From positions 265,998,339-266,062,338 of the forward strand of contig OV884057.1 of assembly GCA_930367215.1 (NCBI GenBank): a DNA stretch of 64,000 bases. The letters are read 5' to 3'. Positions 11,078 through 22,860 of the stretch are shown piece after piece (positions within the stretch are counted from its first letter, which is position 1; each line of letters begins with the position of its first letter). This stretch comes from Pollenia angustigena. Taxonomy: Eukaryota > Arthropoda > Insecta > Diptera > Polleniidae. The translations under genes and the position numbers were made by a program. The notes beneath the pieces were generated by a model, which did not search any database, was not told the origin of the DNA, and saw only the letters and a program-made list of their open reading frames with translations.

Positions 11078-11640
11078 CAGTCAAATCCCGGTTAAACGAA
11101 TGATATAATGTTCAGACCTTTCGTTATATCGATCAGTAATTTTTTACCTTAAAATTTTATAAAAAAACGGTGGTCCACAATTTGAAAAACATCAAAATTT
11201 AATTGTATTTATAATTTAGTGTAGAATTAAAACATTAATAAAATTTAAGTATTCCATACTTTTGGGATATTACTAAAAGATTTACACGTTTCATACACTA
11301 TTCTAAAATCTTTAATATTGTTATCAAAAGAAATTCTTTTTCGATTTGACATCTCGTTTTCACAATGAACCAAACAAAACTACTGAAACTTTAACGAAAA
11401 AAGCAACGCATCATACGTGTTCTTTCAATACAAAGCAAAGAAGCCAAAAACACACACAAAAATCTAACGGTTCTGTTACGATTTTTTTATTTTGCTTTGT
11501 CATTTGTTAAATCGGGACTATTTTTTTTTTTTTTTTTTTTGACATTCGCTTTACAAAGTAGTTAATATAAAAATTGAGGCATTCGTTATATCGGATATTC
11601 GTTAAACTGCTTACCTATTCGTTATACCGGGCTTTGACTG
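11078..11640. mobile_element. pogo/Tc1-like MITE, TA target
   Basis: Ends CAGTCAAATCCCGG... and ...CCGGGCTTTGACTG are inverted and flanked by TA on both sides (11076-11077, 11641-11642). CAGT-type ends with TA duplications fit the pogo/Tigger branch of Tc1-mariner. 563 bp, no transposase. Confidence 0.85.
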
Positions 11641-11642
11641 TA

Positions 11643-12255
11643 CATACATATTTACATATATGTGCCGCCAACTTTTTAAACCACAAACAGCTCTGGAAAT
11701 ATATCGAGTCCTAATAGCAAAAATTATGTAACCAACAACATTTTAGATCTTTGTTTTTCGATGAAAAATCTCATATCTCTAGGAAGTACCGTTACGAGCA
11801 AAAAAATAAGAGCAAAAGCCACTTTAAACAAAACTTAGACTTGAAGCAAAGATATTTTAAAAAAAAACCTTCTCCTGTAAAATTTTATTTTTGTTGGTTA
11901 CATCATCATTTTTGCCATGAGGGCTCGATATTTTAAAGCTATTTTAGGGGAAACCAATTTTTTCCACCGTTTGAACAAAAAAATATCATTATAAAACGAT
12001 TTTTGACAAAAAATCCCTACATTTTGAAGATTATGAAAAATCTGTCCGATTTTCCCTACGCATCTATTTTAGTATCAAAAATAACTACATGTGAGGATTT
12101 GACCGACTGTACTTTCTTACTTGTTTTTTTTTTTCAAATATAGTACCTTCTTAACGAACCATCTATATTTCTCTGAAGGACACGGAAATGCTCATATGTC
12201 ATTTCAATTCAAGTTTGGGTGCGGTTGCTTGTTGGGATGTCTTAAGTATAAACAT
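11643..12255. other. Spacer, no gene seen
   Basis: AT-rich sequence without an identified gene or repeat boundary. Confidence 0.5.
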
Positions 12256-12719
12256 ATTGTTACGAAAGTAACTTTAGTTAAGAATTAGACTAATTTATGT
12301 GTTATCGTGTATTGATTAGGTATTAAGTATTTGTTAGTTCTAGTGTAAAAATCAATGTACAGATGTAATGTTAAAATTGTTGTGCATAATTGTACTTCAA
12401 CCCCACTGTGAATACTAGAAATTTCGTTATTATGTCATCTCAATTTATGGTAACGCCTAAAAGTATGCCTTAGTTTATGATGCCAATAACTAAATTAATT
12501 CAGCCATATAGATAGTAACTATAGATGAGTAAGTAGCCGTTATGCGGCGAACTTTCTAGATCCAGCTAGACGTTACTAGTATCAAGAGATGGCATGATTC
12601 ATTCTATGTTCTGACTTTGTCAATAACGTATCACGCTGAGAAAATTATAGTTGGTCGTGAATAAAAGCTATAACCTACGGTTGTTAAAGTGACTAAATAC
12701 TAAATAAAGTTGTGTAAAT
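12256..12719 (+). repeat. Probable solo LTR, TGTTACGAAAG family
   Basis: Starts TGTTACGAAAGTAA like the 3' LTR of element G2 at 47479. It carries AATAAA-type signals near 12662 and 12704 and ends near GTGTAAAT. TATAAACAT is present on both sides (12247-12255, 12720-12728); this is longer than a normal LTR target duplication, so the exact ends are uncertain. No internal region adjoins it. Confidence 0.55.
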
Positions 12720-12966
12720 TATAAACATTGTTTAAAGTGTTGTGATTATTTTGTTTTATTTAAAGTGCAATAAAGAACTCGAAACGGTTTATTATAAAAG
12801 AAATAAACCAAAACGTTATATAAAGGCAGTAATGTAACAGTCTTAAATACAATAGAGGGCCAAAATGCTTCCCTTATCTCAAATCTTGCTATATAGTGAG
12901 ATATATTGAAGGTAAGTACATATTTCAATTTTTTTAACAATAATAAATAATAAAACAATCTAATAT

Positions 12967-13086
12967 TGTTACGGATTAAATTTATCTAAAAATTTATATT
13001 TTTGTTATAAGTTATCTTGTAAGTTATACTTTTACGTAGTATTAGTTTGAAATTTGTATGCATGCTGTACGAAACTTTCTAGTAAT
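12967..13086 (+). repeat. LTR fragment related to the G2 LTR
   Basis: TGTTACGGATTAAATTTATC and TTATAAGTTATCTTGTAAGT closely match the start of the LTR at 47479. It is cut by the hAT element that follows. Confidence 0.65.
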
Positions 13087-13841
13087 CACTGTTGCCAACT
13101 TTTTTTGAATATTTCCCGCTAAATCCGACGTCAAAACCGCTAGAAACCGCTAAATATTTTATTTAGCGGGAATTTTTTTAAAAATACCGCTTAAACCTAA
13201 ACATTTTTTAAAAGTTTGATATAAATCAAATGACGCATAGACAGACGAACGTGGCTTAATCGAATTGATTTACGCAATTTGTGGTAATTATTTGCCGTTT
13301 TAAGGCATTAGATAAAATTAGTTACATTAAAGTAAGTGCTTGGGTTCTGTCGAGACAATTAAGATCAATAGCTTACCTTACCTTACCAAGCTTAAAGTTG
13401 TGAATTGTTACATACAGCCCTAACAAAATACTAACTGAAAATCGAAAAAAAAATTGCATATACAATCTTCAGTTCACTAACGGCCATTTTCACCAAGTTC
13501 GGTTAAAACTAAATTTCAACTAAAGTTCCGGTTACCAATATGTTTTGACAGCTATAACCGATAGTTAATTGTAACCGAACTTGGTGAAAATGGCCGTAAA
13601 GCAATAAAAGAAATTAAAACCGTGAACCTAAACAAATAGTTTTTAGCCAGAAAAACGAAAAGAAAAAGTAAAAAATATGTAAATTTTAAGTTTGAGAAAG
13701 GTTTTTGTAGCGAAATTGAGCCGGTGAGAGTTGCTTGAAAACCGCTAGATTTCCCGCTTACCGCTAAAACGTATTTTTCCCCGCGATTGACATTTCAAAA
13801 ACGCTAGATTTAGCGGGAAAATCTCTAAATTGGCAACAGTG
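13087..13841. mobile_element. hAT-type MITE with 8-bp target duplication
   Basis: Inverted ends CACTGTTGCCAA and TTGGCAACAGTG are flanked by CTAGTAAT (13079-13086) and CTAGTGAT (13842-13849), a 7/8 match. The motifs CCCGCTAAATC and GATTTAGCGGG recur inside the ends as subterminal inverted repeats. Non-autonomous. It carries a nested MITE at 13481-13596. Confidence 0.85.
13481..13596. mobile_element. Short hairpin MITE, TAA target
   Basis: 116 bp with near-perfect arms (CGGCCATTTTCACCAAGTTC and its complement) and TAA on both sides (13478-13480, 13597-13599). Three-base TWA targets fit PIF/Harbinger. Confidence 0.8.
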
Positions 13842-13849
13842 CTAGTGAT

Positions 13850-14797
13850 GGAATAATATTTCTTACGCCTTAAGGTAGACTTTATATTTAGATGTTAAAA
13901 CAAATTACTTAAAATAATTGAATCATGAATTCCGAAAAGAACTCAGGTACAAATTTTTGGAAATTGATTTTTTGCTCTTTTTATAGGTTTACATATAGAC
14001 CGAAATGATGTAACAATGAAGGGCTTTTATATCCTTTCCATGGCGGTGAAAAACATGTAGTTTTTAAAACGAATTTCGAAAAGGGCTCATCTACATATGT
14101 ATTTATTACGAATATTTAATATTTGTGTTTTAGTTAGCAATCGAAAAAAACGATGCATTCAGAATTTTTACAGTGAGAGGTAAGTGTTGAATATGTGGTC
14201 AATTTGTTATAAAAATTATTTTTTATTTTCTTTGCATGGTGATGGAAGTTTCCATCATAACATTTATTGAATAAGAATACGCAAAACTGGTGTAGGTACT
14301 TTTAATTTGCTGTTGACATAATTTCTAATGACTATTGAATACATTTTATCATAGTGGGTTTTATTTCTTTACTCCGCTGTTTGACAAGTAAGAGAAAACT
14401 TTATTTTTTAATGATTCGAAACTTTTTTGTTGAATAAAATTGTTTATGAGTGGAAAAAAGATTTGTTTTTAGTGTCTTAGTAATATTCAGCGCAATTATT
14501 TTGATTTTCATTTATTAAGTACTTACTGATCTTGACATGTTATACTACATATTAATAATAAAATATTTTTAAATGTGATTTTTTCTCAAAAAAAGAAGGG
14601 TTAAAATATCGGAATAGCAAACACCGTTCCAGGAGTAAAATTAATATAAATACCTACATTTTTGTTTAACTTAATTTTCAAAATGAGTGAATCCAGCTGG
14701 TTATAGGATAGTGACATCCAAAATGCCGATTTTCCAAATTTTTATTAAAGACATTCTGCAATGGCCAACCTGCATGTAGTCACAGACATATTTCTAG
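13850..14797. other. Spacer, no gene seen
   Basis: AT-rich, no supported gene, RNA or bounded repeat. Confidence 0.5.
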
Positions 14798-15455
14798 CAC
14801 TCAGTTTAGATGAGGGCTTTTACGACGTCGCTTTGTCGACGTCTCTTTTGGTTTGTTGGTGAGCGGTGTAGAAAAGAAAGAGGGGTAAACAAAATGTCTC
14901 GTTTTGTATTTTGCATGTCGTTTTTTACATTTCTCTTTTAACTTTTTCTGTTTACGTTTTATTCTTTTTCTTACTTTGAAGTGTGTGGTTGAAAATACAG
15001 TGAGACCTCGATTATCGATAATAGACGGGATCGGCAGAATTCTTGATTATTTATTTTTTTTGGTGTGTTTCTTATTTTATGTAAATATATAACGTTTTAT
15101 TATGTAAACATGAGGAAAAAAGTAAATTTGGCAGAACATGCTTCCACACCGTTAAGATATTCTCTTTCTTCGTTTATTTAAATTTCTTTTGATTGTTCAA
15201 TATTTAACGAAAAAAAGATAATTTGTTTATAATTTCGGATAATAGAGGCAATTTAAATCAGTGCAAAAAAATGTTTGTTTTCCATTTTATTGAAGCTGCC
15301 GGTTAATCGAATGACGGGTAATCAAGGCCATACTGTAAATAAAAAAAAGACATGCAACCAAAAATCATCGTATGAACGCAAAGAGATTTTGGAAGTTGCT
15401 TTAAAAGGGAATCAAGATAAAACGACGTCGTAAAAGCCCTCATGTGAATTGAGTG
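14798..15455. mobile_element. Inverted-repeat element with ACGACGTCG arms
   Basis: Arms GAGGGCTTTTACGACGTCG (14812) and CGACGTCGTAAAAGCCCTC (15423) are exact complements. Weaker pairing extends outward to CACTCA/TGAGTG at 14798 and 15455. No clear target duplication. A pogo-type MITE sits inside. Confidence 0.65.
14998..15335. mobile_element. pogo-like MITE nested in the ACGACGTCG element
   Basis: CAGTGAGACCTCGATTATCG at the left and GGTAATCAAGGCCATACTG at the right are imperfect inverted ends, with TA on both sides (14996-14997, 15336-15337). 338 bp, no coding. Confidence 0.75.
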
Positions 15456-15510
15456 TAATTCACATGGTTTCCTTGTTGAAATGTTTTCGTTTTTCTTACT
15501 TTATGAACTA

Positions 15511-15824
15511 CAGTAAAAATTCGATAATCCGTTTAATGCGGTAATCCGGATTAGCGAATTATCCGGAATACCGCATGTATGTATTTATCAAAAATTAAAC
15601 ATGAAAATTTTTTTGCACAGTTCAGCTAAAATATAAAAAATACACATTTACATACATACATACTTACAATAAATAATATTATTTTCGTTTGACAATTTCG
15701 TTATTCAATCCGGACTATAGAGTTGCAAGCAATCCGGATTATAGAATACTCAATGAGCTGCAAAATTCTGTCCGGATTACCGAATATTCCGGATTAGTAG
15801 AGTCCGGATTACCGAATTTACATG
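15511..15824. mobile_element. pogo-like MITE with TCCGGATTA repeats
   Basis: Left end CAGTAAAAATTCGATAATCC and right end GGATTACCGAATTTACATG are imperfect inverted copies between TA dinucleotides (15509-15510, 15825-15826). The interior has at least four TCCGGATTA motifs in both orientations. Confidence 0.7.
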
Positions 15825-15826
15825 TA

Positions 15827-16924
15827 TATGTAGCAATACATCAAAATCGACTTTTCGCGAAAAATAACTCTGTTATTGTTGAAAATGGTTCCTTGGGGCC
15901 TCGAAAACAATAGTTGTTCTACTAAAAACACTGAAATTTATTGTTGATGGGATAAGCTATTCCTATGCGCATTTCACTAGTTGCTTAGACCAGATCATCA
16001 CGAAACATCATTAAGAATAAAAAGTGGTAATTAAGCACGACAAACAAAATCTTTTTAATTAAAAATATTGTATTCTCAAAAATTACATTGATAACGTTAA
16101 TATTTTCACAAGCGTTGGTTCACTATCTGTAACTTATCCATTTTATTACCGATCAAAGCTATTTTGCCACTATTTGACGCGTAAATTAGTAGCCTTTTAA
16201 GCAAGATAGGTGTAACCCATTTTGTTTAATCAGCCCGGATGACGCCAAAAGCGCTAAATTAGCAACTCTGAATGTTGATAAGCCCCAACATTTATATGAA
16301 GTTATGAAAAATGCTTTTTCAATGTCGATAATGTGTTTACAATATAAAAAGCATTTCATTGTGTCATGATTTCATAAATTTCTTTGGAAAAGCAAAAATT
16401 GGCACACAAACGGCTGAATAGTTTTGCTCGAAACTTTGCACACTGGTCAAGAACTTCAATATCTAAAATTCCTAAGTGCTGATTGAAAATAGAATGCTTA
16501 GTTTCTGAGATATACATAGCGAAATGTAAAAAAAACTAAGAATTTTGCATTTTTTCCGTGTTTTTTTTTTATTTTCTCAATTTGCGTCCGAAAAAATATT
16601 CTATCGTCAATCGGCATGGAGGAATTTTAGATATTGAAGTTCCAAGCCAGAGCCAAAATAAGTACTTTTTTAGTAGATAAATAAGTAGCCTTCTCGTCAA
16701 AAATAATTTTCGATAAGGGCTCATCTCCGAGCCCATTTCGCCTTCAACTATTACTCAAAAAAAATTTGTACTATAATAACATAAACACAGGGTTATAAGT
16801 TTAGAAAAAAAATCTGATTCAAAAACACAAATGGGCTTTTGTGTCTGCTGAACACTTTTTATTTTTGTACCTGCACCCTTTCGAAATTAGAATAGAGAGG
16901 GTTTAGAAAACATCGTACATCCCA
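15827..16924. other. Spacer with one hairpin
   Basis: No gene. GAACTTCAATATCTAAAATT (16451) and AATTTTAGATATTGAAGTTC (about 16623) form an inverted pair of about 24 bp, extending imperfectly to about 60 bp. It is probably a decayed hairpin element. Confidence 0.55.
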
Positions 16925-17078
16925 GTTTTTTAGGACTAGAAATGCCAATATAAAATTTCAAGGAGATCGGATTATAGTTAAGCATAGGTCCTACCTAAAG
17001 CCCACTCCTAAAATATTTTAACTGTCGGAGGAGGGTATCAAAGATTCGGCACAGCCGAATGTAGCCTCTAACTTGTTT
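16925..17078 (-). repeat. End fragment of the AACAAGTTAGAG minisatellite element
   Basis: Reverse complement resembles the left end of the element at 39161-40728: GGGTATCAAAGATTCGGCAC, AGCCGAAT and CTAACTTGTT match. The part before it resembles one 153-bp minisatellite unit. Confidence 0.7.
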
Positions 17079-18045
17079 TCCAAAACAACTGACTAAAAAA
17101 GATGCACAGGCTTTGAATATTTTCCTATTTTAATGTTTATCTTTGCAAAATTATAGCACCGAATAACTGTTAAATAATTTTAAACCAAATTGTTCTAAAC
17201 AAAGGTTTCTCATTTGATCGAAAAGTTTTTGTTGCCAAATTATACACTATGGGACAAACAAAATGCCAATAATTTAAAATACATAGAAATTTAGTTTCCA
17301 AATATTCAGAAACTCAGGAGTCTTTATAAGAATCAAGTATTTACTGTGCTTAACTAAACAATCAAATGATCAAATATTGTTTTATACATAACGAGTATGT
17401 ACATTAGGGTCATAACTTTTTTTGGACAAAATTTCTTCATCCCACCACGCAATGGGCAATTTAGTATTGATAATACAAATAATTTGTATACCTAGGCCAT
17501 TTTGGCCAAAAAAGTTTTCGCACCAAAAGCAATTTCTAAAGCTCCTCAGAAAAAAAAAATTATTTTTTTTTGATTTCCATACACACGATATATGGTACAT
17601 TTTTTGTTTATATATTGTGATGATGATAAGCTCCTTTCTCAAGGAACCAAAATAAGAGGGACTATAAGATATTTTATTGAAACTTTAGATAATGTTCTAA
17701 ATTGGATTTGATTCTCAACCCAAAACGTAATCAATCTAGCGGTCGTCTAATGGTCGTTCATTGCTTTATTCTATGCTCGCAATTGCAATTTTATTTGATT
17801 TTTTTACAACATCATAAAACTATCCGACATTTCAGTCCCTATGTAAACATATACAAATTTCGGCATAAAGGGGTTAAGGTAGTAGTAAAAAGTCACAGCT
17901 GAGCAATCTATACCACCTGCCATTCTTGTTGTTTGTATTATTGCTGTAATTCTGCGCGAATTAATAATAACAAATAAAAACTTGCGGCAAAAAACTGTGT
18001 GTGTATAGCTGCTGTAGCATGTCTTGATATTGATATTTTTCCTAT

Positions 18046-18112
18046 CGATATTTTCGACAGTTTACGACTATCGATAGTACTATCGGTAGTATCGATAGTA
18101 CTATCGATAGTT
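18046..18112. repeat. Cluster of ATCGATAGTACTATCGAT palindromes
   Basis: CTATCGATAGTACTATCG and close variants overlap three times within about 65 bp, each self-complementary. Confidence 0.8.
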
Positions 18113-18139
18113 TCTCAGCACTATTATATATGCTACATA

Positions 18140-18396
18140 TCTGTGGTTTTCATGGGCAACCGCGTATGTCTTAAAATAAAATTTTTCAGGAGAGCCGAAA
18201 AACCCATTCTAGATCAAACTATGAGTTAGGTATTGCACCTTTTGAACTTTGAAATAGAGTTAAAACATCGGAATGAGTCTATCAGTTTTTAAAAAATTTT
18301 AAAACCATGCAATGGGCGTTTAAAATTAAACAATATGGCATCAACATTTTTACATCGATAAAATAGACATACGCGGTTGCCCATGAAAACCACAGA
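18140..18396. mobile_element. MITE with TCTGTGGTTTTCATGG arms
   Basis: Arms of about 32 bp (TCTGTGGTTTTCATGGGCAA... and its complement), TA on each side (18138-18139, 18397-18398), 257 bp. Tc1/mariner-type by target; non-autonomous. Confidence 0.85.
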
Positions 18397-18789
18397 TATT
18401 TTAAATATAATAAATAAGTAACTGTATAAAAAAAATGTTAAGCTATTTTTTGGGTTTAATTAAATAAATTTTAAGTTTAAAGTGCAAGTTGATTAAAATA
18501 ATGGAAAAATATCTTGTGCAACTTTTTTCTTTTCTTCTAAAAATTATCACTGTTTCATATTATATCCGCCAAATAACTAATCTATCACATTAAAATTTAG
18601 TTTATTAAAAAAAGCTGCGAAAAAGCGTCATAATATCGCGATTTTTTTTTTCTTAAGATCAGTTTCTTTCATGAATAATTTTTATATATTTTATTTTCAA
18701 CAATTGTTTTTTTATGTTTTTTTTTATCGTTTTAGTAAATAAATTGAAAAACCCCATTAATTCGTATTTATATTATTTTAACTCCGTTA

Positions 18790-18874
18790 AATCGAAACCC
18801 GCTCAATCGAAAACCCCTATATTTCGTAAGAAATGGCCGGTCCCTTGCGATTACGAATTATCGGGATTCTACTG
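18790..18874. repeat. Right end of a pogo-like element
   Basis: ACGAATTATCGGGATTCTACTG followed by TA is the mirror of a CAGTAGAATCCCG pogo/Tigger-type end. No left end was found nearby. Confidence 0.55.
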
Positions 18875-19035
18875 TACTTAGGAGAAAAATTTAAATTTAA
18901 AACTTCATCGCGTTTGGTGCGGAAACTTTTTAACGATTGGGACAAGTAGTACATCATTTCTTAATATCTTAATACGGGTATGCGATGAAAAATTTGATAT
19001 CCGCCAAAATTGCAAAAAGTTATCACCCTAATGTA

Positions 19036-19865
19036 TATACATACATATGATGTACATAAAAACAATAGAAGACTAATGATGACGACGACCACTCACATTA
19101 TGATGGCGTGTAAAGACAAAGGACTTGGGTTTACACTTGTTTAAACAAAAAACAAAATTGGATGCCAATAAAGAAAACTAAAGACTAAAAAATGACTGCT
19201 TGAACATTTAAAATGAACAGAACTTGTACAAATATTTACTTCTAAACTGATGGAACAGTATTAAAAGGGGGGAGAAAGTTTGAAAACGAAAAATAAAGCT
19301 AGAATGACCTTTTTATCAAATTACGTTGACATTTCTTTCACAGTCAACAAATTATGTTTATATGTATGTAGAATGCACCCCTTAAAATATTCAAGACATC
19401 CATTTTATTTCTTTAAAATTTTCTAAAACAATCAACCCTTGTTAACAACACGCGCGCCCAAATTAGTAAAAAACAAAGTCATGATTACTGGAAATCTCTG
19501 CAACACCCACACCATTAATGTTTTGATGCAAAGCAAAACCTTCCACCGGAACAAACCTGATTATGTTCAATCCCTTACACGATTTTTAAACTTTTTTCTA
19601 ACCATTCCGTAAATTTTTTATATCGTATTAACTTTAAAATGGTTTTTGATTTATATGATTGGGCGGAAGTTTCTTAAAATTTTCGGGGTAATTTGCATAT
19701 TATACGACATTACTACACTTTTAATTTTATTAAAGCAGTTATTGAGAAATTTAAGGTCAAAGTTGAACTTTTGATGTTTCTTAGTATTTAGTAGTATTCA
19801 TTCGGTTAACCGTCAATCATAAAAGACCGTCGAAAAAGGGTCAAATTGATACGTTACTATCACAA
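19036..19865. other. Spacer with a Transib-related relic
   Basis: No gene. GAGAAATTTAAGGTCAAAGT and GAACTTTTGATGTTT at 19743-19785 match the subterminal region of the Transib at 52320-52355. Confidence 0.5.
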
Positions 19866-20130
19866 CGGTAACGTTTAGAAAACATCGATGTATCGTTCAT
19901 AAACATCGATATAAACATCGATGTTTTGATGGACGGATGGATATCGGCGTCAAAAGTAAAAAAACATCGACATCATCCATTTAATATTTTCATTTGTTTA
20001 AATTTTTTTTAATAATATTTTTACCATTTTTAAATTTCATTTTTCAACTAAACCCTTATTTTAAAAATATAAAAAGCGTATTTCAAAGCATAGCAGTACA
20101 AAGTAGGTACGTACATATGCACATGCATAC

Positions 20131-20839
20131 CAGAGATGTAAATGAATTTTTGATTTTAATTCATTACGAATTAGCTTAATTTTGAATTAATTCTTTTCAC
20201 ACAAAAAATGAATTGAATGAAATTTGAGTCAATTCATTTGAATTTAGCAAAATGAATTGCAATTCATTTTTAATTCAAATGAATTGGTAAAATGAATTGC
20301 AATTCATTTGAATTGAATTGACTTTGAATTATTTCAAATGAGTTAGAAAAAATTAATTGCAATTCATTTCCAATTCAATTGAATTGTTTTTGAAAAAGAC
20401 TACTGTAAGTAAATGTGAAGAAGCATTACTCCCGTTTTGTTATATCAGACAGCATTACACTCATTTCGGATATCATAATCGTCGAAAGGCATAGAAAATA
20501 ATAAGAATAGAAATTCCAATGATGTACTGTAATAAGCAGGTAGCGGCAGAATATGACTTGAATTAGTAGGGAGCTGCGAAAATCCTATCAGCATGAGCAT
20601 TAACTCATTTGAATTAATTCAAAATCAATTCAAATGAATTGGAAATGAATTGCAATTAATTTTACCAATTCATTTGAATTAAAAATGAATTGCAATTCAT
20701 TTTGCCCAATTCAAATGAATTTACTCAAATTTCATTCAATTCATTTTTTGTGTGAAAAGAATTAATTCAAAATTTGCTAATTCAGTGCATGAATGATTCA
20801 CGAATTAATTCAAAAATGAATGTTTTATTTACATCTCTG
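20131..20839. mobile_element. hAT-type MITE with AATTCATTTGAATT arrays
   Basis: Ends CAGAGATGTAAAT and ATTTACATCTCTG, flanked by ATGCATAC (20123-20130) and ATGCACAC (20840-20847), 7/8 identical. Both halves hold dense arrays of GAATTGCAATTCATTTGAATT-like palindromes with a short unrelated centre (20400-20600). Confidence 0.85.
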
Positions 20840-20842
20840 ATG

Positions 20843-20870
20843 CACACTGTTGCCAGAAAATGTATCCAAA
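20843..20870. repeat. CACTGTTGCCAG end-like motif
   Basis: CACTGTTGCCAGAAAATG at 20845 resembles the terminus of the hAT MITE at 13087. No partner end was found. Confidence 0.35.
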
Positions 20871-21371
20871 AAGACTTCAAAATTGGGCTAAAAAATCTCG
20901 AAAATCAGCAAAAAAAAAATTGAAAAAATCTGCAAAAAATCTGGGAAATTAAAATACTTTATTTTGGGATTGATTTTTTTTATTTTCGAATTCATACAAC
21001 AAACTAAAAGGTGTATTTAATATTTTGGTACGTTAAAATAAAAATTTAGTATATACAAAAGAAAAACATTATATAAGTATATAAACGATCAGGTATTTGA
21101 TGGAAAACTATTTTTAAAATAAAATGATTTATAATAAATTTTTCTCTTACTTTCTTGTTTCTTGTTAGATAAATTTTTGAACAAAAAATAAAGACTTATT
21201 CAGAAATGAAATTAAAAATTGATCGGAATTCATCACAACTTTTAAAAACCATCGTTTTGAAATCGATCAATTTTAATCACATACCTGAATATTTATAATT
21301 TTTTACATAAAACATAAACATGTATATCCAAATACATTGTTCATATTTCGTATTTAAAATAATTTATGCAT

Positions 21372-22860
21372 TTATTTATTGTAAATTTCAGAAGTCATTT
21401 GCCGTAAAATTTTATTTTGTATCGGAGTATTAAAACAATTTGATTTATTTAATTTAAGAAAGTCTTTTGTGTTTAAAATTCCTTCAAGCGATTCTTTATC
21501 TAAACGATTTCTTTGCTTTGTTTTGTTAATATTTACTTGGCTAAATATTCGTTCCACATTAGCTGATGAATGTGGCAAAACAAATATTTTTTGAATAAAA
21601 AGGCACATTTTTGGGAATAAAAGTCTTGAGTCAAAACTTTTAATTTCACATATATTTTTCCAAAAGTGTAATAAATTTTTATTTTTATTTATCAAATTTT
21701 GCAAATCAAGTAGGTGTAGTTCTCTAAACTCAGAATCAATTGCTTGCATATCATCATCGCATATTAAATTTGGAAACTGTTTAATAATTTCAAATATTGA
21801 GTTCAACTCACCATTAACTAAAATATTTGGATTCAATCCCTTCAAACATTTTAATTTTTCTCCAAAATCAAATCTTTTAAGCAGTTGGTCACAGAGTTCA
21901 ATATAAAATTCTATACAATTTGCTACAATTTCTTAAATTTCAACATTTCTAAGTTCTGCTGTTGTGATTAATTTTCCAGCATATAGACCCAAGTAAACAT
22001 TACTGGTATTTACAAAATTAATTTTGTTTTTGTAATCTATTAAATTTACTTCAGATATTAATAAATCTTTTTTTAAAAAATTACTCATAACAGTTTTCAA
22101 CAATCTTTCCATTTGTATATATAAATCTTGAATTTCAGTAGTTTCGCTTTGAAACATTTTATTGATGTTATTAATATAACCAAGTATATATTTTAAAAAC
22201 GAGAGATAGATTTGATTTTTATAATTTAGGTTGTCCAAAATGGTTTTAGCTGTATCAATTTGGTCTATGTTTACCACAAATGAAAAATAAATTTTCAGTG
22301 CTCCGTATAAATCTAATAAAGGGTTTACAACAGCTTCAAGAGATAGCCAGCGGGTTTGACATGGGTGCAACATTTATAAAGGTTTTATTTCCAACAGTTT
22401 TTGAATCTCATTTAATTGGCCGACACGCTAAGGACTATTTGACAAATAGTTGTAAACATTTCTAGCTAAAGTTTCAACTGCAGAAGGAAGTTTGAGACAG
22501 GCATATGAAAAACAAAGAGCTAATGAGTGGCATACACATTTTATAACAAAAAGGTTTGGAATATCTTTTTTAAACAACTGAGCCACAGATTGCGTTTTTC
22601 CTGTCATCACAGGAGCACCATCGGCAGCAAAATCAATCATATTATTTTTATAGTCAATTTCATTTTTGTTAAAATGGTTGACAATCAATTTATACAAAGA
22701 AACGGAATCGCATTGGTATACACTTAGTAGTCCATAAAATAGGTCCTTAATTTCAAAGTTAATACAAACTCGCACAACTTAACATAATGACTTATGGTTT
22801 GACAAATCCGTAGATTCATCTATGAATCTGTCATTTTCTTAAGCAAAGTGTGACACTGAT
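21372..22860 (-). pseudogene. hAT transposase pseudogene
   Basis: Minus strand, read from 22860 down. It opens with FIDESTDLSNHKSLC (DESTD, first catalytic Asp region), then a stop. Next (22775-22428) come AADGAPVMTGK and CVCHSLAL, hAT core motifs. Then a frame break, then 22373-21933 with CQTRWLSLEAVV (the conserved RW). After a further break, 21845-21372 holds PHSSANVERIFSQVN and RNRLDKESL, the C-terminal dimerisation region. The order and spacing fit a DUF4371/ZBED-like hAT transposase. At least three stops or frameshifts, and a missing N-terminal BED finger, make it non-functional. Confidence 0.88.

Larger units (their letters stand above)
17402..19033. mobile_element. CATTAGGGT-ended element, TA target (1.6 kb)
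   Basis: Starts CATTAGGGTCATAACTTTTT and ends AAAAAGTTATCACCCTAATG, with TA on both sides. A second copy in the opposite orientation is at 62482-63142; they share the subterminal CGTTTGGTGCGGAAACTTTTT-type motif and a CTTGTGCAACTTT-type internal tract. No transposase. It hosts an insertion at 18140-18396. Confidence 0.75.

Noticed and set aside
12256..12719. TATAAACAT as a firm target duplication for the solo LTR
   Set aside because: Nine bases is too long for a gypsy-type target and the LTR would then start AT and not TG; kept only as a possibility.
15689..15913. 74-codon open frame
   Set aside because: It is read through the TCCGGATTA repeats of a MITE and lacks any family signal.
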